64,000 bases of DNA from Bradyrhizobium sp. dw_411 (GTDB lineage Bacteria > Pseudomonadota > Alphaproteobacteria > Rhizobiales > Xanthobacteraceae), in contig NZ_JAAVUY010000001.1 of the NCBI RefSeq assembly GCF_018449695.1, positions 62,001-126,000 on the forward strand, in the 5' to 3' direction. A program made the translations under genes and the position numbers. Each line of letters starts with the position of its first letter. The stretch's first letter is position 1. The notes beneath the pieces are model-generated. The model saw nothing but the letters and a program-made list of their open reading frames with translations. It ran no database searches and was not told the DNA's origin. Of the stretch, positions 45,905 through 54,902 are shown in pieces.

Positions 45905-46003
45905 TCGCGCGAATGCGCGCCGATGATAAACTCCGCGATACCCATCAATGGGGGTCTGCGCAGAGGATTGGGTTCCGCGAAGGCTCAACCCGTTTCGCAG
46001 GAC
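45905..46003. repeat. Intergenic repeat with CGATGATAAACTC motif
   Basis: GCGCCGATGATAAACTCCGC near 45917-45936 matches parts of 48253-48275 and (reversed) 2684-2705. It is followed by ATACCCATCAATGG and GGGTTCCGCGAAGGCTCAAC, related to the repeat at 47020-47102. No gene was found in 45793-46007. Confidence 0.7.
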
Positions 46004-46007
46004 TTCG

Positions 46008-46883
46008 CTACGCCGTCTGATGCCGCTTCAGGAAGGTGCGCGCGCGGTTGATGGTGCGCGCCTTCAACTCCGGCACTTCTTTCCAGGGGAATACCGTGAC
46101 CTCGGCATTCGGGCAGAGCGAGGCGACATCGATCGAAGTCACCAGCGGATGCGCGTCGACGTCATCCGGCAGCACCAGCATCGACGTCTGGCATGATTTC
46201 GCGAAATCGCGCGATACGCTGTACACGAAATCGGGCCGCACGCGATAAAGGTTGTGCAGATATTTCTCGATGGTTTCCATCGAGACGTCGGACCGGCGTT
46301 CGCGCAGCTCCCTGGCCCAGACCGTCTTGCCAGCGTCGTACATGTAATCCGGCTTCGCCGGGTTGTGCCCGACTGGCTGGCTCAATATCGCCGCGGCGAC
46401 GCGCTGCGGCGCCCGCTCCATCAACTTCATCGCGAACGGGCCGCCGATGCAGTTGCCGAAGAACACGAACTTGTCGATGCCGAGATGGTCCATCACGCCC
46501 AACTGGTCGTCGGCGAATGCGCTCCAGGGATCGTCTGATGGCACCGGCCCGGTGGATTCGCCGCCGGTGGCGTTGCGCTGGTCCATGGTGATCACGCGGA
46601 AGTCGCTCTTGAACTCTTCGGGAATGTTGATCACCGCCCGCGCCCACACGGCCATACAAGAGTTCAAGCCGCCGCCGGGCGTCGCCAGCAACGGGAAGCC
46701 TGAGCCGATCTCGGCGTAACGGATGCGGACATTGCCCTTTTCGTAGAAACCGACCTTGGCGCCCGCGGGCAATCCCGGAACCGCCCCCGCCGGCTGGGCC
46801 TGGGCGAACACTTGCGGCACGGCACTCGCCGCTGCAGCGGCAACGCCGCTTGCAAGAACGGTGCGTCGGTTCGAATCGATCAT
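46008..46883 (-). CDS. Exported alpha/beta hydrolase with Cys nucleophile
   Basis: 291 residues. The N terminus MIDSNRRTVLASGVAAAAAS looks like a Tat signal with an RR pair. The core has ATPGGGLNS (oxyanion loop), VITMDQRNATGGES, and the nucleophile elbow FFGNCIGGPFAM, where the usual Ser is C145 (GNCIGG). Acid and His candidates are in DDVDAHPL and the end region. The nucleophilic Cys (codon TGC) recalls dienelactone hydrolases and related fold members, but no family can be pinned down. It acts in the periplasm if the signal works. Confidence 0.85.
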   Translation of the reverse strand: MIDSNRRTVLASGVAAAAASAVPQVFAQAQPAGAVPGLPAGAKVGFYEKGNVRIRYAEIGSGFPLLATPGGGLNSCMAVWARAVINIPEEFKSDFRVITMDQRNATGGESTGPVPSDDPWSAFADDQLGVMDHLGIDKFVFFGNCIGGPFAMKLMERAPQRVAAAILSQPVGHNPAKPDYMYDAGKTVWARELRERRSDVSMETIEKYLHNLYRVRPDFVYSVSRDFAKSCQTSMLVLPDDVDAHPLVTSIDVASLCPNAEVTVFPWKEVPELKARTINRARTFLKRHQTA

Positions 46884-47019
46884 CGGCTCCTCCCTACGTG
46901 GTGACCATTGATTGGCACCTTTTTCAATTTTCAGGGTGACATCAGAACCATAAACAGGCCGTGAATCAATTCATTGTGGTGATGAGGATCCTGATTGGAA
47001 TGCCATTGCGGACCAGCGC

Positions 47020-47102
47020 GTAGGATGGGTGGAGCGAAGCGATACCCATCGATTGCAGCTTGCACAGATGATGGGTTTCGCGAAGGGCTCAACCCATCCT
47101 AC
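47020..47102. repeat. GTAGGATGGGT palindrome
   Basis: Inverted repeat from GTAGGATGGGTGGAGCGAAG to GGGCTCAACCCATCCTAC. It lies between the binding-protein stop and the hydrolase gene on the same strand. Related to 5658-5697, 20145-20229 and 45905-46003. Confidence 0.82.
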
Positions 47103-47126
47103 AGGCGACTGAAACACGGAATTGAC

Positions 47127-48101
47127 CTATTCGATGATATCGTCAGCCCGAGCTAACACGGTCGGAGGAATCGTGATACCCAATGCTTTCGCGGTCTTCA
47201 GGTTGACCACCATCACGTATTTGGACGCTTGCTCCACCGGCAGGTCGGCCGGCTTGGCCCCCTTGAGTATTTTGTCGATATAGACTGCGGCACGCCGGTA
47301 TAGGTCGTCCAGATCCGCGCCATAACTCATAAGACCTCCGGCGCTCACGTTTCCCTTATTTGCGAATATCTCGGGCAGCCGGTGCTTCATTTGACATTCC
47401 GCCAGGAGTTCGCTGCGTGCGTTGTAGAGCGGCGATGACAAGACAAGCACGCCACTGACCCGCTCCCGCGACATCGTCTCGAAAGCTTCCTGAATTTCGG
47501 CGGCAGTTCCAGCTCGAGCCAACACCACGCGAACTCCGAGCTTTTCGCTGGCAGCCTCAATCGCAGTCAAGGCGGTCGGGTGCGAAGGCGTCGTCGGATT
47601 CCAGAGAATACCGATCCGCGCCGCGTTCGGAAAAGTTTCCTTGAAAATCTCCAACTCCTTGACGGAGAGCTCGGTGAGAAGCATCGACATTCCGGTGATA
47701 TTCCCGCCGGGATGCGAAAGGCTTTTCACATCTCCCAATCCAACCGGATCGGCATGTTGCGCAAAGACAATGGGAATTGCATTCGTCGCACGTCGGGCCG
47801 GCTCTACCTGCGTAGATGCTGGGGCAAAGATCACATCGACATTCATTTGAACAAGCTGGGCCGCGAGGTCAAAAGTTTGATCAGCCCGCTCCGCCCATCG
47901 ATATTCGATGGTGATATCTTTACCCTCGACATAGCCCAGATTGCGCAGGCCGCCGCGCAGAGCCTCTATCTCACTGGTCCAACTGGATGCAGGGCCGAAC
48001 CCCAAATATCCGATCCGCCGCATCTTGATCGATTGCGCGCGTGCCGGCATCGACAGCACAACCGTACAGCCCAGAAGCGTGAAGAAATCGCGTCGTCTCA
48101 T
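47127..48101 (-). CDS. ABC-type substrate-binding protein (PF04392 family)
   Basis: 324 residues with the typical start MRRRDFFTLLGCTVVLSMPA and signal cleaved near ARAQS. It matches the ABC_sub_bind (TrpX-like) family: RRIGYLGFGPASSWTSEIEALRGGLRNLGYVEGKDITIEYRWAE is the signature N-terminal block and GGNITGMSM a second. Such proteins are very numerous in bradyrhizobia and often lack linked permeases, as here. The ligand is unknown. ATG at 48101 is preferred over 48116 because it begins the RRxDF motif. Confidence 0.9.
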   Translation of the reverse strand: MRRRDFFTLLGCTVVLSMPARAQSIKMRRIGYLGFGPASSWTSEIEALRGGLRNLGYVEGKDITIEYRWAERADQTFDLAAQLVQMNVDVIFAPASTQVEPARRATNAIPIVFAQHADPVGLGDVKSLSHPGGNITGMSMLLTELSVKELEIFKETFPNAARIGILWNPTTPSHPTALTAIEAASEKLGVRVVLARAGTAAEIQEAFETMSRERVSGVLVLSSPLYNARSELLAECQMKHRLPEIFANKGNVSAGGLMSYGADLDDLYRRAAVYIDKILKGAKPADLPVEQASKYVMVVNLKTAKALGITIPPTVLARADDIIE

Positions 48102-48219
48102 ATCCAGCACCCACACAAAATCTGCTGCAGGAATTGGCCGCCTGTTTGGCGTTTTGCGACCGGAATAGTATCTCTCCGGCGCAAGAAAGCGACCAAGCCC
48201 GATGTCGCAGTCGGACCGC

Positions 48220-48330
48220 GTAGGGCGGATTAGCCAACGGATCGCACGAACGCGCGTCCGATGATAAACTCAGCGTAATCCGCCGCCGGTTTGCAACGAA
48301 ATGGTGGGTTACGCTTCGCTAACTCACCCC
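48220..48330. repeat. GTAGGGCGGATTAGC palindrome
   Basis: GTAGGGCGGATTAGCCAACG on the left; GGTGGGTTACGCTTCGCTAA with CTCACCCC on the right. It includes the GCGTCCGATGATAAACTCAG motif shared with 45905-46003 and 2667-2746. Part of an 836-base gap between the binding-protein gene and pirin that holds no gene. Confidence 0.75.
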
Positions 48331-48385
48331 ACGGAACGCGAACGTTCAGCCTGATTTCTCGAACCCGATCAACGCGATTCCACCT

Positions 48386-48787
48386 GTCCAGATGGATCGC
48401 CAAAAATAAATCCCTTCGCGCTTCCACCCAAATCAAATCATAATCCGCGCATCCCGTCCCACTTGAGGGGCGCTCGCGATCGTCACGGACGTTGGAACGG
48501 GATGCGGTGGACGCAGATGCGCCTTTGACGAACGGTGCGAAAGCGGACGGCAAAGTCGTGTGGTCCTGACGCCTCGACGCCGGCGTCAAGTTTCGCGGAC
48601 GTTTTGCGAAGCGACGGTGACAAAAGAGCCCGATCACCGGGGAGAGCACGAAGGAAACCGTTAACACCACCGCGTGCGGGAATGCCGGGTGATCCCGGTG
48701 TACTCGTGGTGACTAACGCGCGTGCTACCTACCAATACACGCGCGGCTGCGGGTGCACGGGCACCCGGCATTCCCCACGCCCTCCAA
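48386..48787 (-). repeat. About 400-bp dispersed repeat, copy 1 (reverse orientation)
   Basis: Reverse-complement partner of 59231-59629. Matching blocks include GTCCAGATGGATCGC, CGATCGTCACGGACG, GTCGTGTGGTCCTGACGCC, AGAGCCCGATCACCGGGGAG and the end CGGGTGCACGGGCACCCGGC. A 146-codon frame runs through this copy on the minus strand (48230-48670), but the other copy breaks it by a two-base indel and a stop codon, so coding is unlikely. Confidence 0.85.
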
Positions 48788-48937
48788 GGGGCGGAAATTC
48801 CTGCCACACTCGGGCGTTTCGCGCCGCGAGATCGCGAAGTCGCGTCTTTTGACGCTCGAAAGCCCTCTTGAATGCCCTCTTGGACGGCATCGCCTGTTTG
48901 CTGTTATGATAGCCGCGAAGAACGATGGAAAAATCCC

Positions 48938-49855
48938 ATGAGCTGGCATCCCTCCAACGACCCCATATCAGGCGATCCACAATCCTGCGACGCGCTGGAA
49001 CTGGTGATTGTGCCGCGCACCCGCGACCTCGGCGACGGATTTGAGGTGCGCCGGGCGCTGCCGCATGGCCACCGGCAGATGGTCGGCCCCTTTATCTTTT
49101 TCGATCATTTCGGGCCGGTCCAGTTCATGGCCGGCAAGGGCATGGACGTGCGGCCGCATCCGCATATCGGGCTCGCGACCGTCACTTATCTGTTCGACGG
49201 CAGCATCATGCACCGCGACAGCGAGGGCAACATCCGGGAAATCCAACCCGGCGCCATGAACCTGATGACCGCGGGCCGCGGCATCGCGCATTCCGAGCGC
49301 ACGCCTGATGTGCAGCGCAGGAACGGCCAGAAGATGCTGGGCCTGCAAAGCTGGATCGCGCTGCCCAAGGGTTCCGAGGAAATCGCGCCATCGTTCCAGC
49401 ATTATGCCGCGGCCGACCTTCCGATCGTGCGCGATACCGGCTTCACCGCGCGCATCATCGCCGGCAGTTCGTTCGGCGTGAAATCGCCGGTCACGATGGT
49501 TTCGCCGTGGTTTTATACGGAAGTGAGCGTCAATGAAGGCGTCAGCGTCCCGCTTGATCCCGATCACGAGGAACGCGCGATCTATGTGGTCGACGGCGAG
49601 GTCGAGATCGCCAATGAGCGCTATGAGGCTCCGCGCCTGCTGATCTTCCGGCCCGGCGACCGCATCACCGTCAAGGCACTCAAGCCGACCCGGATGATGT
49701 TTCTCGGTGGCGATGCGCTGGAAGGCCCGCGCCATATCTGGTGGAACTTCGTTTCCTCCAGCCAGGAGCGGATCGAACAGGCCAAGCAGGACTGGAAAAG
49801 CGGCCGCTTCGCCCATGTCCCCAACGAACATGAGTTCATTCCGCTGCCGGAGTGA
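48938..49855 (+). CDS. Pirin family protein
   Basis: 305-residue bicupin. The N-terminal cupin holds the metal site HPHIGLATVTYLFDGSIMHRDSEG and GRGIAHSERT (His, His, His, Glu). ALPHGHRQMVGPFIFFDHFGPV is the pirin family start. Bacterial pirins include quercetin dioxygenase-like enzymes and regulators of metabolism; the reaction is not settled. ATG at 48938 is used because the upstream frame lies next to repeat DNA. Confidence 0.92.
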   Translation: MSWHPSNDPISGDPQSCDALELVIVPRTRDLGDGFEVRRALPHGHRQMVGPFIFFDHFGPVQFMAGKGMDVRPHPHIGLATVTYLFDGSIMHRDSEGNIREIQPGAMNLMTAGRGIAHSERTPDVQRRNGQKMLGLQSWIALPKGSEEIAPSFQHYAAADLPIVRDTGFTARIIAGSSFGVKSPVTMVSPWFYTEVSVNEGVSVPLDPDHEERAIYVVDGEVEIANERYEAPRLLIFRPGDRITVKALKPTRMMFLGGDALEGPRHIWWNFVSSSQERIEQAKQDWKSGRFAHVPNEHEFIPLPE

Positions 49856-49920
49856 GCTACTCCCATTTGCCTTTTTGCCTCGCGCCTTCGCGCGCGATAG
49901 CTATTTCGAAAGTTTGATCC

Positions 49921-50838
49921 ATGACCACGATGCTCGCCAGCGACCTGCCCCTTCCCCGGATCGGGCGCGGCAAGGTGCGCGATATCTATGCCGTCGGCGA
50001 AGACCGCGTGCTGCTCCTGACCACCGATCGTATCAGCGCCTTCGACATCGTGATGGCCGAGACCATTCCGATGAAGGGCGCGGTGCTGACCCAGATCAGC
50101 GCCTGGTGGTTCGAACAGCTCGAAGGTGTGGTGCCGCATCACATGATCAGTGCCGACGCGGACACCATCATCCGCGAAGTACCTGAACTCAGGGATCATC
50201 GCGCTTCGCTGCTCGGGCGCGCGATGCTGTGCCGGCGCACCACAGTGTTTCCGATCGAATGCGTAATCCGCGGCTATCTCTCCGGGTCGGCGTGGAAGGA
50301 ATATGCCGCGCAGGGCACGCTGGCGGGCGAGAAGCTTCCGGCTGGCCTTTTGGAAAGCGGCAGGCTGGAGCCCGCGATCTTCAGCCCGGCGACCAAGGCC
50401 GAGACCGGCCATGACGAAAACATTCCGGTGAGCCGGATGCGCGAAATTGTCGGCGACGAGGTCGCCTACACGCTGGAGAGCATGACCCGCGCGATCTATA
50501 CGCTCGGCGAAAAAATCAGCCGCGACCAGGGCATCATCATTGCCGACACCAAATTCGAATTCGGCCGGGATGCCGATGGGCGCATTATCCTGATCGACGA
50601 GGTGATGACCCCCGACAGTTCGCGGTTCTGGGCTACCGATGTCTACAAACCCGGCCAGCCGCAGCCGAGTTTCGACAAGCAACCGCTGCGCGATTATCTC
50701 GATGTGGAGCGCCACGCCGGCCGCTGGAATGGCGAAGCGCCCGCTCCCGCTTTGCCCGCCAGCGTGGTGGAGGCCACCAGCAAGCGTTACCTCGAAGCTT
50801 TCCGCCGCGTCACCGGCGCCGATCTGAAGATCGCGTAG
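49921..50838 (+). CDS. purC: Phosphoribosylaminoimidazole-succinocarboxamide synthase
   Basis: 305-residue SAICAR synthetase of purine synthesis, joining CAIR and aspartate with ATP. Motifs: [28 protein letters not shown] at the N terminus, [15 protein letters not shown] and [32 protein letters not shown]. It is the longer (about 300-residue) form. It is not beside other pur genes. Confidence 0.94.
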   Translation: MTTMLASDLPLPRIGRGKVRDIYAVGEDRVLLLTTDRISAFDIVMAETIPMKGAVLTQISAWWFEQLEGVVPHHMISADADTIIREVPELRDHRASLLGRAMLCRRTTVFPIECVIRGYLSGSAWKEYAAQGTLAGEKLPAGLLESGRLEPAIFSPATKAETGHDENIPVSRMREIVGDEVAYTLESMTRAIYTLGEKISRDQGIIIADTKFEFGRDADGRIILIDEVMTPDSSRFWATDVYKPGQPQPSFDKQPLRDYLDVERHAGRWNGEAPAPALPASVVEATSKRYLEAFRRVTGADLKIA

Positions 50839-50966
50839 CCCCAGGAAATGAGAGCGGCGCAGGTTCCACCACAGGTTACTACCGCAGCACGCTGTCACAA
50901 AAAACCGTTGTCCTTGCGCAGCGCAGTCGTCTACCACTGACCGGGTTTTTAGGGGCAAGCGCGCGC

Positions 50967-53207
50967 GTGGTCAGTCAATCCAACAATCCCGCCAACAATC
51001 TCGCCAGCAGCCTCGCCATCGGTCCCGGCCGCAAACTGCGGTTGCGCACGGCGCTCAACGACGTGCTCGGCGGCGGCACCGCCAGCGTTCTGACCATCAC
51101 TTTCGGATTGTCCTACGCGCTGTTGATCTTCGCGGGTCCGCTGGCGCCCTATTTGTCCTATGGCGTCGCCGCGACTTTCATTGCATCGGCGGTCCTCGCC
51201 GCCGTTATCGGTCTCGGCAGTTCCTTGCCGTTTGCGATCGCGGGGCCGGAGAGTTCCACCGCGGCGATGACCGGCATATTGGCCTCATCGATGGTCGAAC
51301 GAATAACGGCCGCCGATCCATCGGCGCCGCTGCTCGCGCCGGTCATGATCACGCTGGCGCTCACCACCATCGCCACAGGAATCGTACTCTGTTGTTTCGG
51401 TTTGACGCGACTGGGCCGCGCGATCCGCTATGTGCCCTATCCGGTGGTCGGCGGCTTTCTGGGCGCGACCGCCTGGCTGGTCGTGCTCGGTGCGATCCGC
51501 GTCATCACCGGCCAGCGCCTGCAACTCGCCACGCTCGACCGGTTTCAGAATGCGCTGACGCTGTCCGAGCTGTCGGCGGCGCTTGCGATGGCGATCATCC
51601 TCTATCTGACCTGGCATCGCTCCCGCACGCCTTTCGCGTTGCCAGCTATTCTGATTGGCGGCGTGATCGCGGCGCACATCGTGTTCTGGCTGGCCGGCAT
51701 CTCACCCGCCGACGCCCAGGCCTCGGGATGGACCTTCAAGCCGCCGCCGAGCGTGACCCTGATGTTGCCCTGGGACATCGGAGAGATGGGCCGCTATCCC
51801 TGGTCCTTTCTGCCGGAGATTTCGGGCAATTTGATCGCCGTCGTCTTCGTCACGGCGTCGAGCGCCTTGTTCAATACCACCGGCATCGAAGTCGCCGCGC
51901 ATCGCGAAGCCAATCTCGAACAGGAATTGAACGTCACGGGCGTGGCCAATATCCTGTCGGGCATGTTCGGCGGCTATACCGGCTGCATTTCCGTCAGCCG
52001 CACCATCCTCAACTTCAATGCCGGCGGGACCGGCCGGCTGTCCGGGCTGACCGTCGCCACAATCTCGCTGCTGATGCTGGCCTTTGCTCCCACATTGCTC
52101 GGCTACATGCCGAAATTCGTGCTGGGCGGCCTCCTGATCTATCTCGGCGCGGATCAGCTCCACCGATGGATCGTGCAGTCGCGGCGGCGGCTTTCGTTCA
52201 CCGAATATCTGTCGCTGGTGGCGATCATCATCATCATCGTGCAATGGGGCTTCGTCGCCGGCATCCTGATCGGCGTGGTGATCGGTTGCGCGACCTTTGC
52301 CTTGAGCGCGTCGCGCATCGATTCCATCAAATACAGTTTCGATGGCACGGAATACCGCAGCTCACTCGATCGCTCGCGCGACGATCTGACGGTACTGGCC
52401 GCCCATGGCAGCAAGATCCAGGGGTTGAACCTGCAGAGCTACCTGTTCTTCGGCTCCGCCAACCGGCTTTACCAGCACGTCAAAGGGCTGCTGGCCCATC
52501 ACGTGGACTGCCGCTTCCTGGTGTTCGACTTCAAGCAGGTCACCGGCATCGATTCCTCGGCGGCGTATAGTTTTGCCCAGATCAAGCGGACGGCGCATGA
52601 CCGCGGCATCAAGCTGGTGCTGGTGCATCTTCCGCCCATGGCCGAGAAGGCGTTGCGTTCGAGCGATTTTATCTCGCAGGACATCCGCATCCTGCCCGAA
52701 CTGGATCATGCGCTGGAGTGGTGCGAGAACGAGCTGATCGCGCAGCATCAGGACTTCGAGCAGGAAGAAGCTTCCTTACGCGACTGGTTCACCCAGATTC
52801 TCGATGACCCGGACGAGGCCAGCGAGTTGATCCAGCGCTGCGAGCGCCTCGAAGTCGACGCCGGCGAGATCATCGTCAATGCCGGCGACGCCGCCGATTC
52901 CATGCACTTCATTCTGGAAGGGCGGGTCGGGATCATGATCCCGAAAAGCGACGGCGGCACCACGCGGGTGCGAAGCCTCGGCCGCTACACCACGATCGGC
53001 GAAATGGGTCTGGTCTCGCATGCGCCGCGCAACGCCACGATCCAGGCCGAGATCGCCAGCGTGCTGTATGTCCTGAACACCGAGCAGTTCGAGGCGATCA
53101 AGGACGAAAATCCGCTGCTCAGCCAGAAGCTACTGACTTATTTCGTTTCCGTGATGGCCGAACGGCTGACCTTCGCCAACCGCCTGATCGCGGTATTGCG
53201 GCGATAG
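50967..53207 (+). CDS. SulP-type anion transporter with STAS and cyclic-nucleotide domains
   Basis: 746 residues. The first about 430 form the SulP/SLC26 membrane domain (AGPLAPYLSYGVAATFIASAVLAAVIGLGSSLPFAIAGPESSTAAM, then NILSGMFGGYTGCISVSRTILN). A STAS domain follows at about 470-590 (FLVFDFKQVTGIDSSAAYSFAQIK). The C terminus (about 600-746) is a cyclic-nucleotide-binding-type domain with phosphate-binding cassette GEMGLVSHAPRNATI; E679 and R688 are kept. The GTG start follows AGGGGC. Sulfate, bicarbonate or another anion is the likely cargo, with regulation by a nucleotide. Confidence 0.92.
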   Translation: MVSQSNNPANNLASSLAIGPGRKLRLRTALNDVLGGGTASVLTITFGLSYALLIFAGPLAPYLSYGVAATFIASAVLAAVIGLGSSLPFAIAGPESSTAAMTGILASSMVERITAADPSAPLLAPVMITLALTTIATGIVLCCFGLTRLGRAIRYVPYPVVGGFLGATAWLVVLGAIRVITGQRLQLATLDRFQNALTLSELSAALAMAIILYLTWHRSRTPFALPAILIGGVIAAHIVFWLAGISPADAQASGWTFKPPPSVTLMLPWDIGEMGRYPWSFLPEISGNLIAVVFVTASSALFNTTGIEVAAHREANLEQELNVTGVANILSGMFGGYTGCISVSRTILNFNAGGTGRLSGLTVATISLLMLAFAPTLLGYMPKFVLGGLLIYLGADQLHRWIVQSRRRLSFTEYLSLVAIIIIIVQWGFVAGILIGVVIGCATFALSASRIDSIKYSFDGTEYRSSLDRSRDDLTVLAAHGSKIQGLNLQSYLFFGSANRLYQHVKGLLAHHVDCRFLVFDFKQVTGIDSSAAYSFAQIKRTAHDRGIKLVLVHLPPMAEKALRSSDFISQDIRILPELDHALEWCENELIAQHQDFEQEEASLRDWFTQILDDPDEASELIQRCERLEVDAGEIIVNAGDAADSMHFILEGRVGIMIPKSDGGTTRVRSLGRYTTIGEMGLVSHAPRNATIQAEIASVLYVLNTEQFEAIKDENPLLSQKLLTYFVSVMAERLTFANRLIAVLRR

Positions 53208-53292
53208 ACCGGCCCGGCGCGACCGCGTTGAGTCGATCGCCATAAAAGTCTATGATCGACGTCATCCTTGCCGTCGGGACCGGGAGAAAGTC

Positions 53293-54891
53293 ATGCGTGA
53301 ATTGCTGTTGGCAGTAACCGTCGCGGCCGTGACAACGCTGGCGCCTTGCGCCCCGGGCATTGCCCAGGACAATGCAAAAGACGATGCCGACCAGAAGTTC
53401 GGCACGGTCCATTTCGCGACTTCGTGCAACGAAACCGCCCAGCGCCGGTTCGATCGCGCGATGCGTTATCAGCATTCGTTCTGGTACACGGAATCCGGGG
53501 AGATTTACCGGGAAGCCCTCAAGGCCGACCCCGAATGTGCCATCGCCTATTGGGGTGTCGCGCTATCGCTGCTGAACAATCCACACAGCCCAATCCCGGC
53601 GCCCAATCTTCCGCTCGGCCTCGCCGCGATCGAAAAAGCCAAGGCAACCGGCGCCAAGACCGCGCGCGAGCGCGATTACATCGACGCGCTGGCGGTGATG
53701 TATGTCGATTACGACAAGACTCCGCATCAGGCCCGTGTGCAATCCTACCTGAAGGCGATGGAGGCGCTGGCGGCGAAATATCCCGACGATGACGAGGCGC
53801 AGATCTTCTATGCGATCACCCTCAACGTCGCGGCGTCACCGGCGGACAAGACCTACGCCAACCAGCTCAAGGGCGCCGCCATTCTCGAGCCGATCTGGCA
53901 GCGGCAACCTCAACACCCAGGCGTCGCCCATTATCTGATCCATCTCTATGATTATCCAGCGATTGCCGCCAAGGGCCTGCCGGCCGCGTTGCGCTACTCC
54001 AAGATCGCGCCGAACGCGCCGCATGCGCAGCACATGCCGTCGCACATTTTCACCCGCGTCGGCTATTGGAAGGAATCGATCACGGCGAACACCGCGTCCG
54101 TGGTGGCCGCTAAGGCCGGCAATGAACTCGGCGATCAACTGCATGGGCAGGACTACATGGTCTATGCTTGTCTGCAGCTCGGCCGGGACAAGGAGGCACG
54201 TGCGCTGGTCGATGAGATCGCGACGTTACAGCCTGATCCCGATGCCTACGGCGCGGCATTTTCGCAGGCGGCCTCGCCGGCGCGTTACGCGGTGGAACGT
54301 GGCGACTGGGCGGGTGCGGCAAATCTTCAGGTCAAGCCGAGCAAGTTTCCGCACGTGATGGCGATCACCTATTTTGCGCGCGCGGTGGGCGAGGCTCGCT
54401 CCGGCAATCCTGCCGCAGCAAGGGTTGACGCCGCTAAACTCGCCGAGCTTCGCGACAAATTGCGTGAGGCGAAAAATGATTACTGGGCCGGGCAAGTCGA
54501 CGTGCAGGAACAGGTGGCGAGCGCCTGGATACTCTATGCTGATGGCAAATATGACGACGCGCTCAAGGCGATGAGTGCCGCGGCCGACGCCGAGGACAAG
54601 ACTGAAAAGGCGCCGGTCACGCCCGGACCGCTGGCGCCGGCGCGCGAATTATACGGCTTCATGCTGCTGGACCGCGGCATGGCCAAGGAGGCCCTTGCGG
54701 CGTTCGAGGCCACGATGGCGAAGGAGCCCAACCGGTTCAATGGCTATGTCGGCGCCGCCAAAGCCGCGCAGGCGCTCGGCGACACCGCGAAGGCGAAAGC
54801 GACGTATGAAAAACTGGTCGCGCTCACGGCGGACTCAAATTCGGAGCGGCCGACGCTGGCCGCGGCCCGTACTTTCATCGCGAGCAACTAG
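53293..54891 (+). CDS. Exported tetratricopeptide-repeat protein
   Basis: 532 residues with signal peptide LLLAVTVAAVTTLAPCAPGIA cut before QDN. The body consists of degenerate helical repeats: FATSCNETAQRRFDRAMRYQHSFWYTESGEIYREALKADPECAIAYWG and YLIHLYDYPAIA, then HAQHMPSHIFTRVGYWKESI. The C-terminal part has canonical TPRs (LYGFMLLDRGMAKEALAAFEATMAKEPNRFNGY). Function unknown; periplasmic scaffold or lipoprotein-like role. It is followed 11 bases later by the next gene on the same strand, so they are one operon. Confidence 0.85.
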   Translation: MRELLLAVTVAAVTTLAPCAPGIAQDNAKDDADQKFGTVHFATSCNETAQRRFDRAMRYQHSFWYTESGEIYREALKADPECAIAYWGVALSLLNNPHSPIPAPNLPLGLAAIEKAKATGAKTARERDYIDALAVMYVDYDKTPHQARVQSYLKAMEALAAKYPDDDEAQIFYAITLNVAASPADKTYANQLKGAAILEPIWQRQPQHPGVAHYLIHLYDYPAIAAKGLPAALRYSKIAPNAPHAQHMPSHIFTRVGYWKESITANTASVVAAKAGNELGDQLHGQDYMVYACLQLGRDKEARALVDEIATLQPDPDAYGAAFSQAASPARYAVERGDWAGAANLQVKPSKFPHVMAITYFARAVGEARSGNPAAARVDAAKLAELRDKLREAKNDYWAGQVDVQEQVASAWILYADGKYDDALKAMSAAADAEDKTEKAPVTPGPLAPARELYGFMLLDRGMAKEALAAFEATMAKEPNRFNGYVGAAKAAQALGDTAKAKATYEKLVALTADSNSERPTLAAARTFIASN

Positions 54892-54902
54892 GCAGCGGCC
54901 GG

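Noticed and set aside
48230-48670. 146-codon minus-strand hypothetical protein
   Set aside because: It falls in the dispersed repeat, and the second copy disrupts the same frame by a two-base indel and a stop, so protein-level constraint is unlikely.
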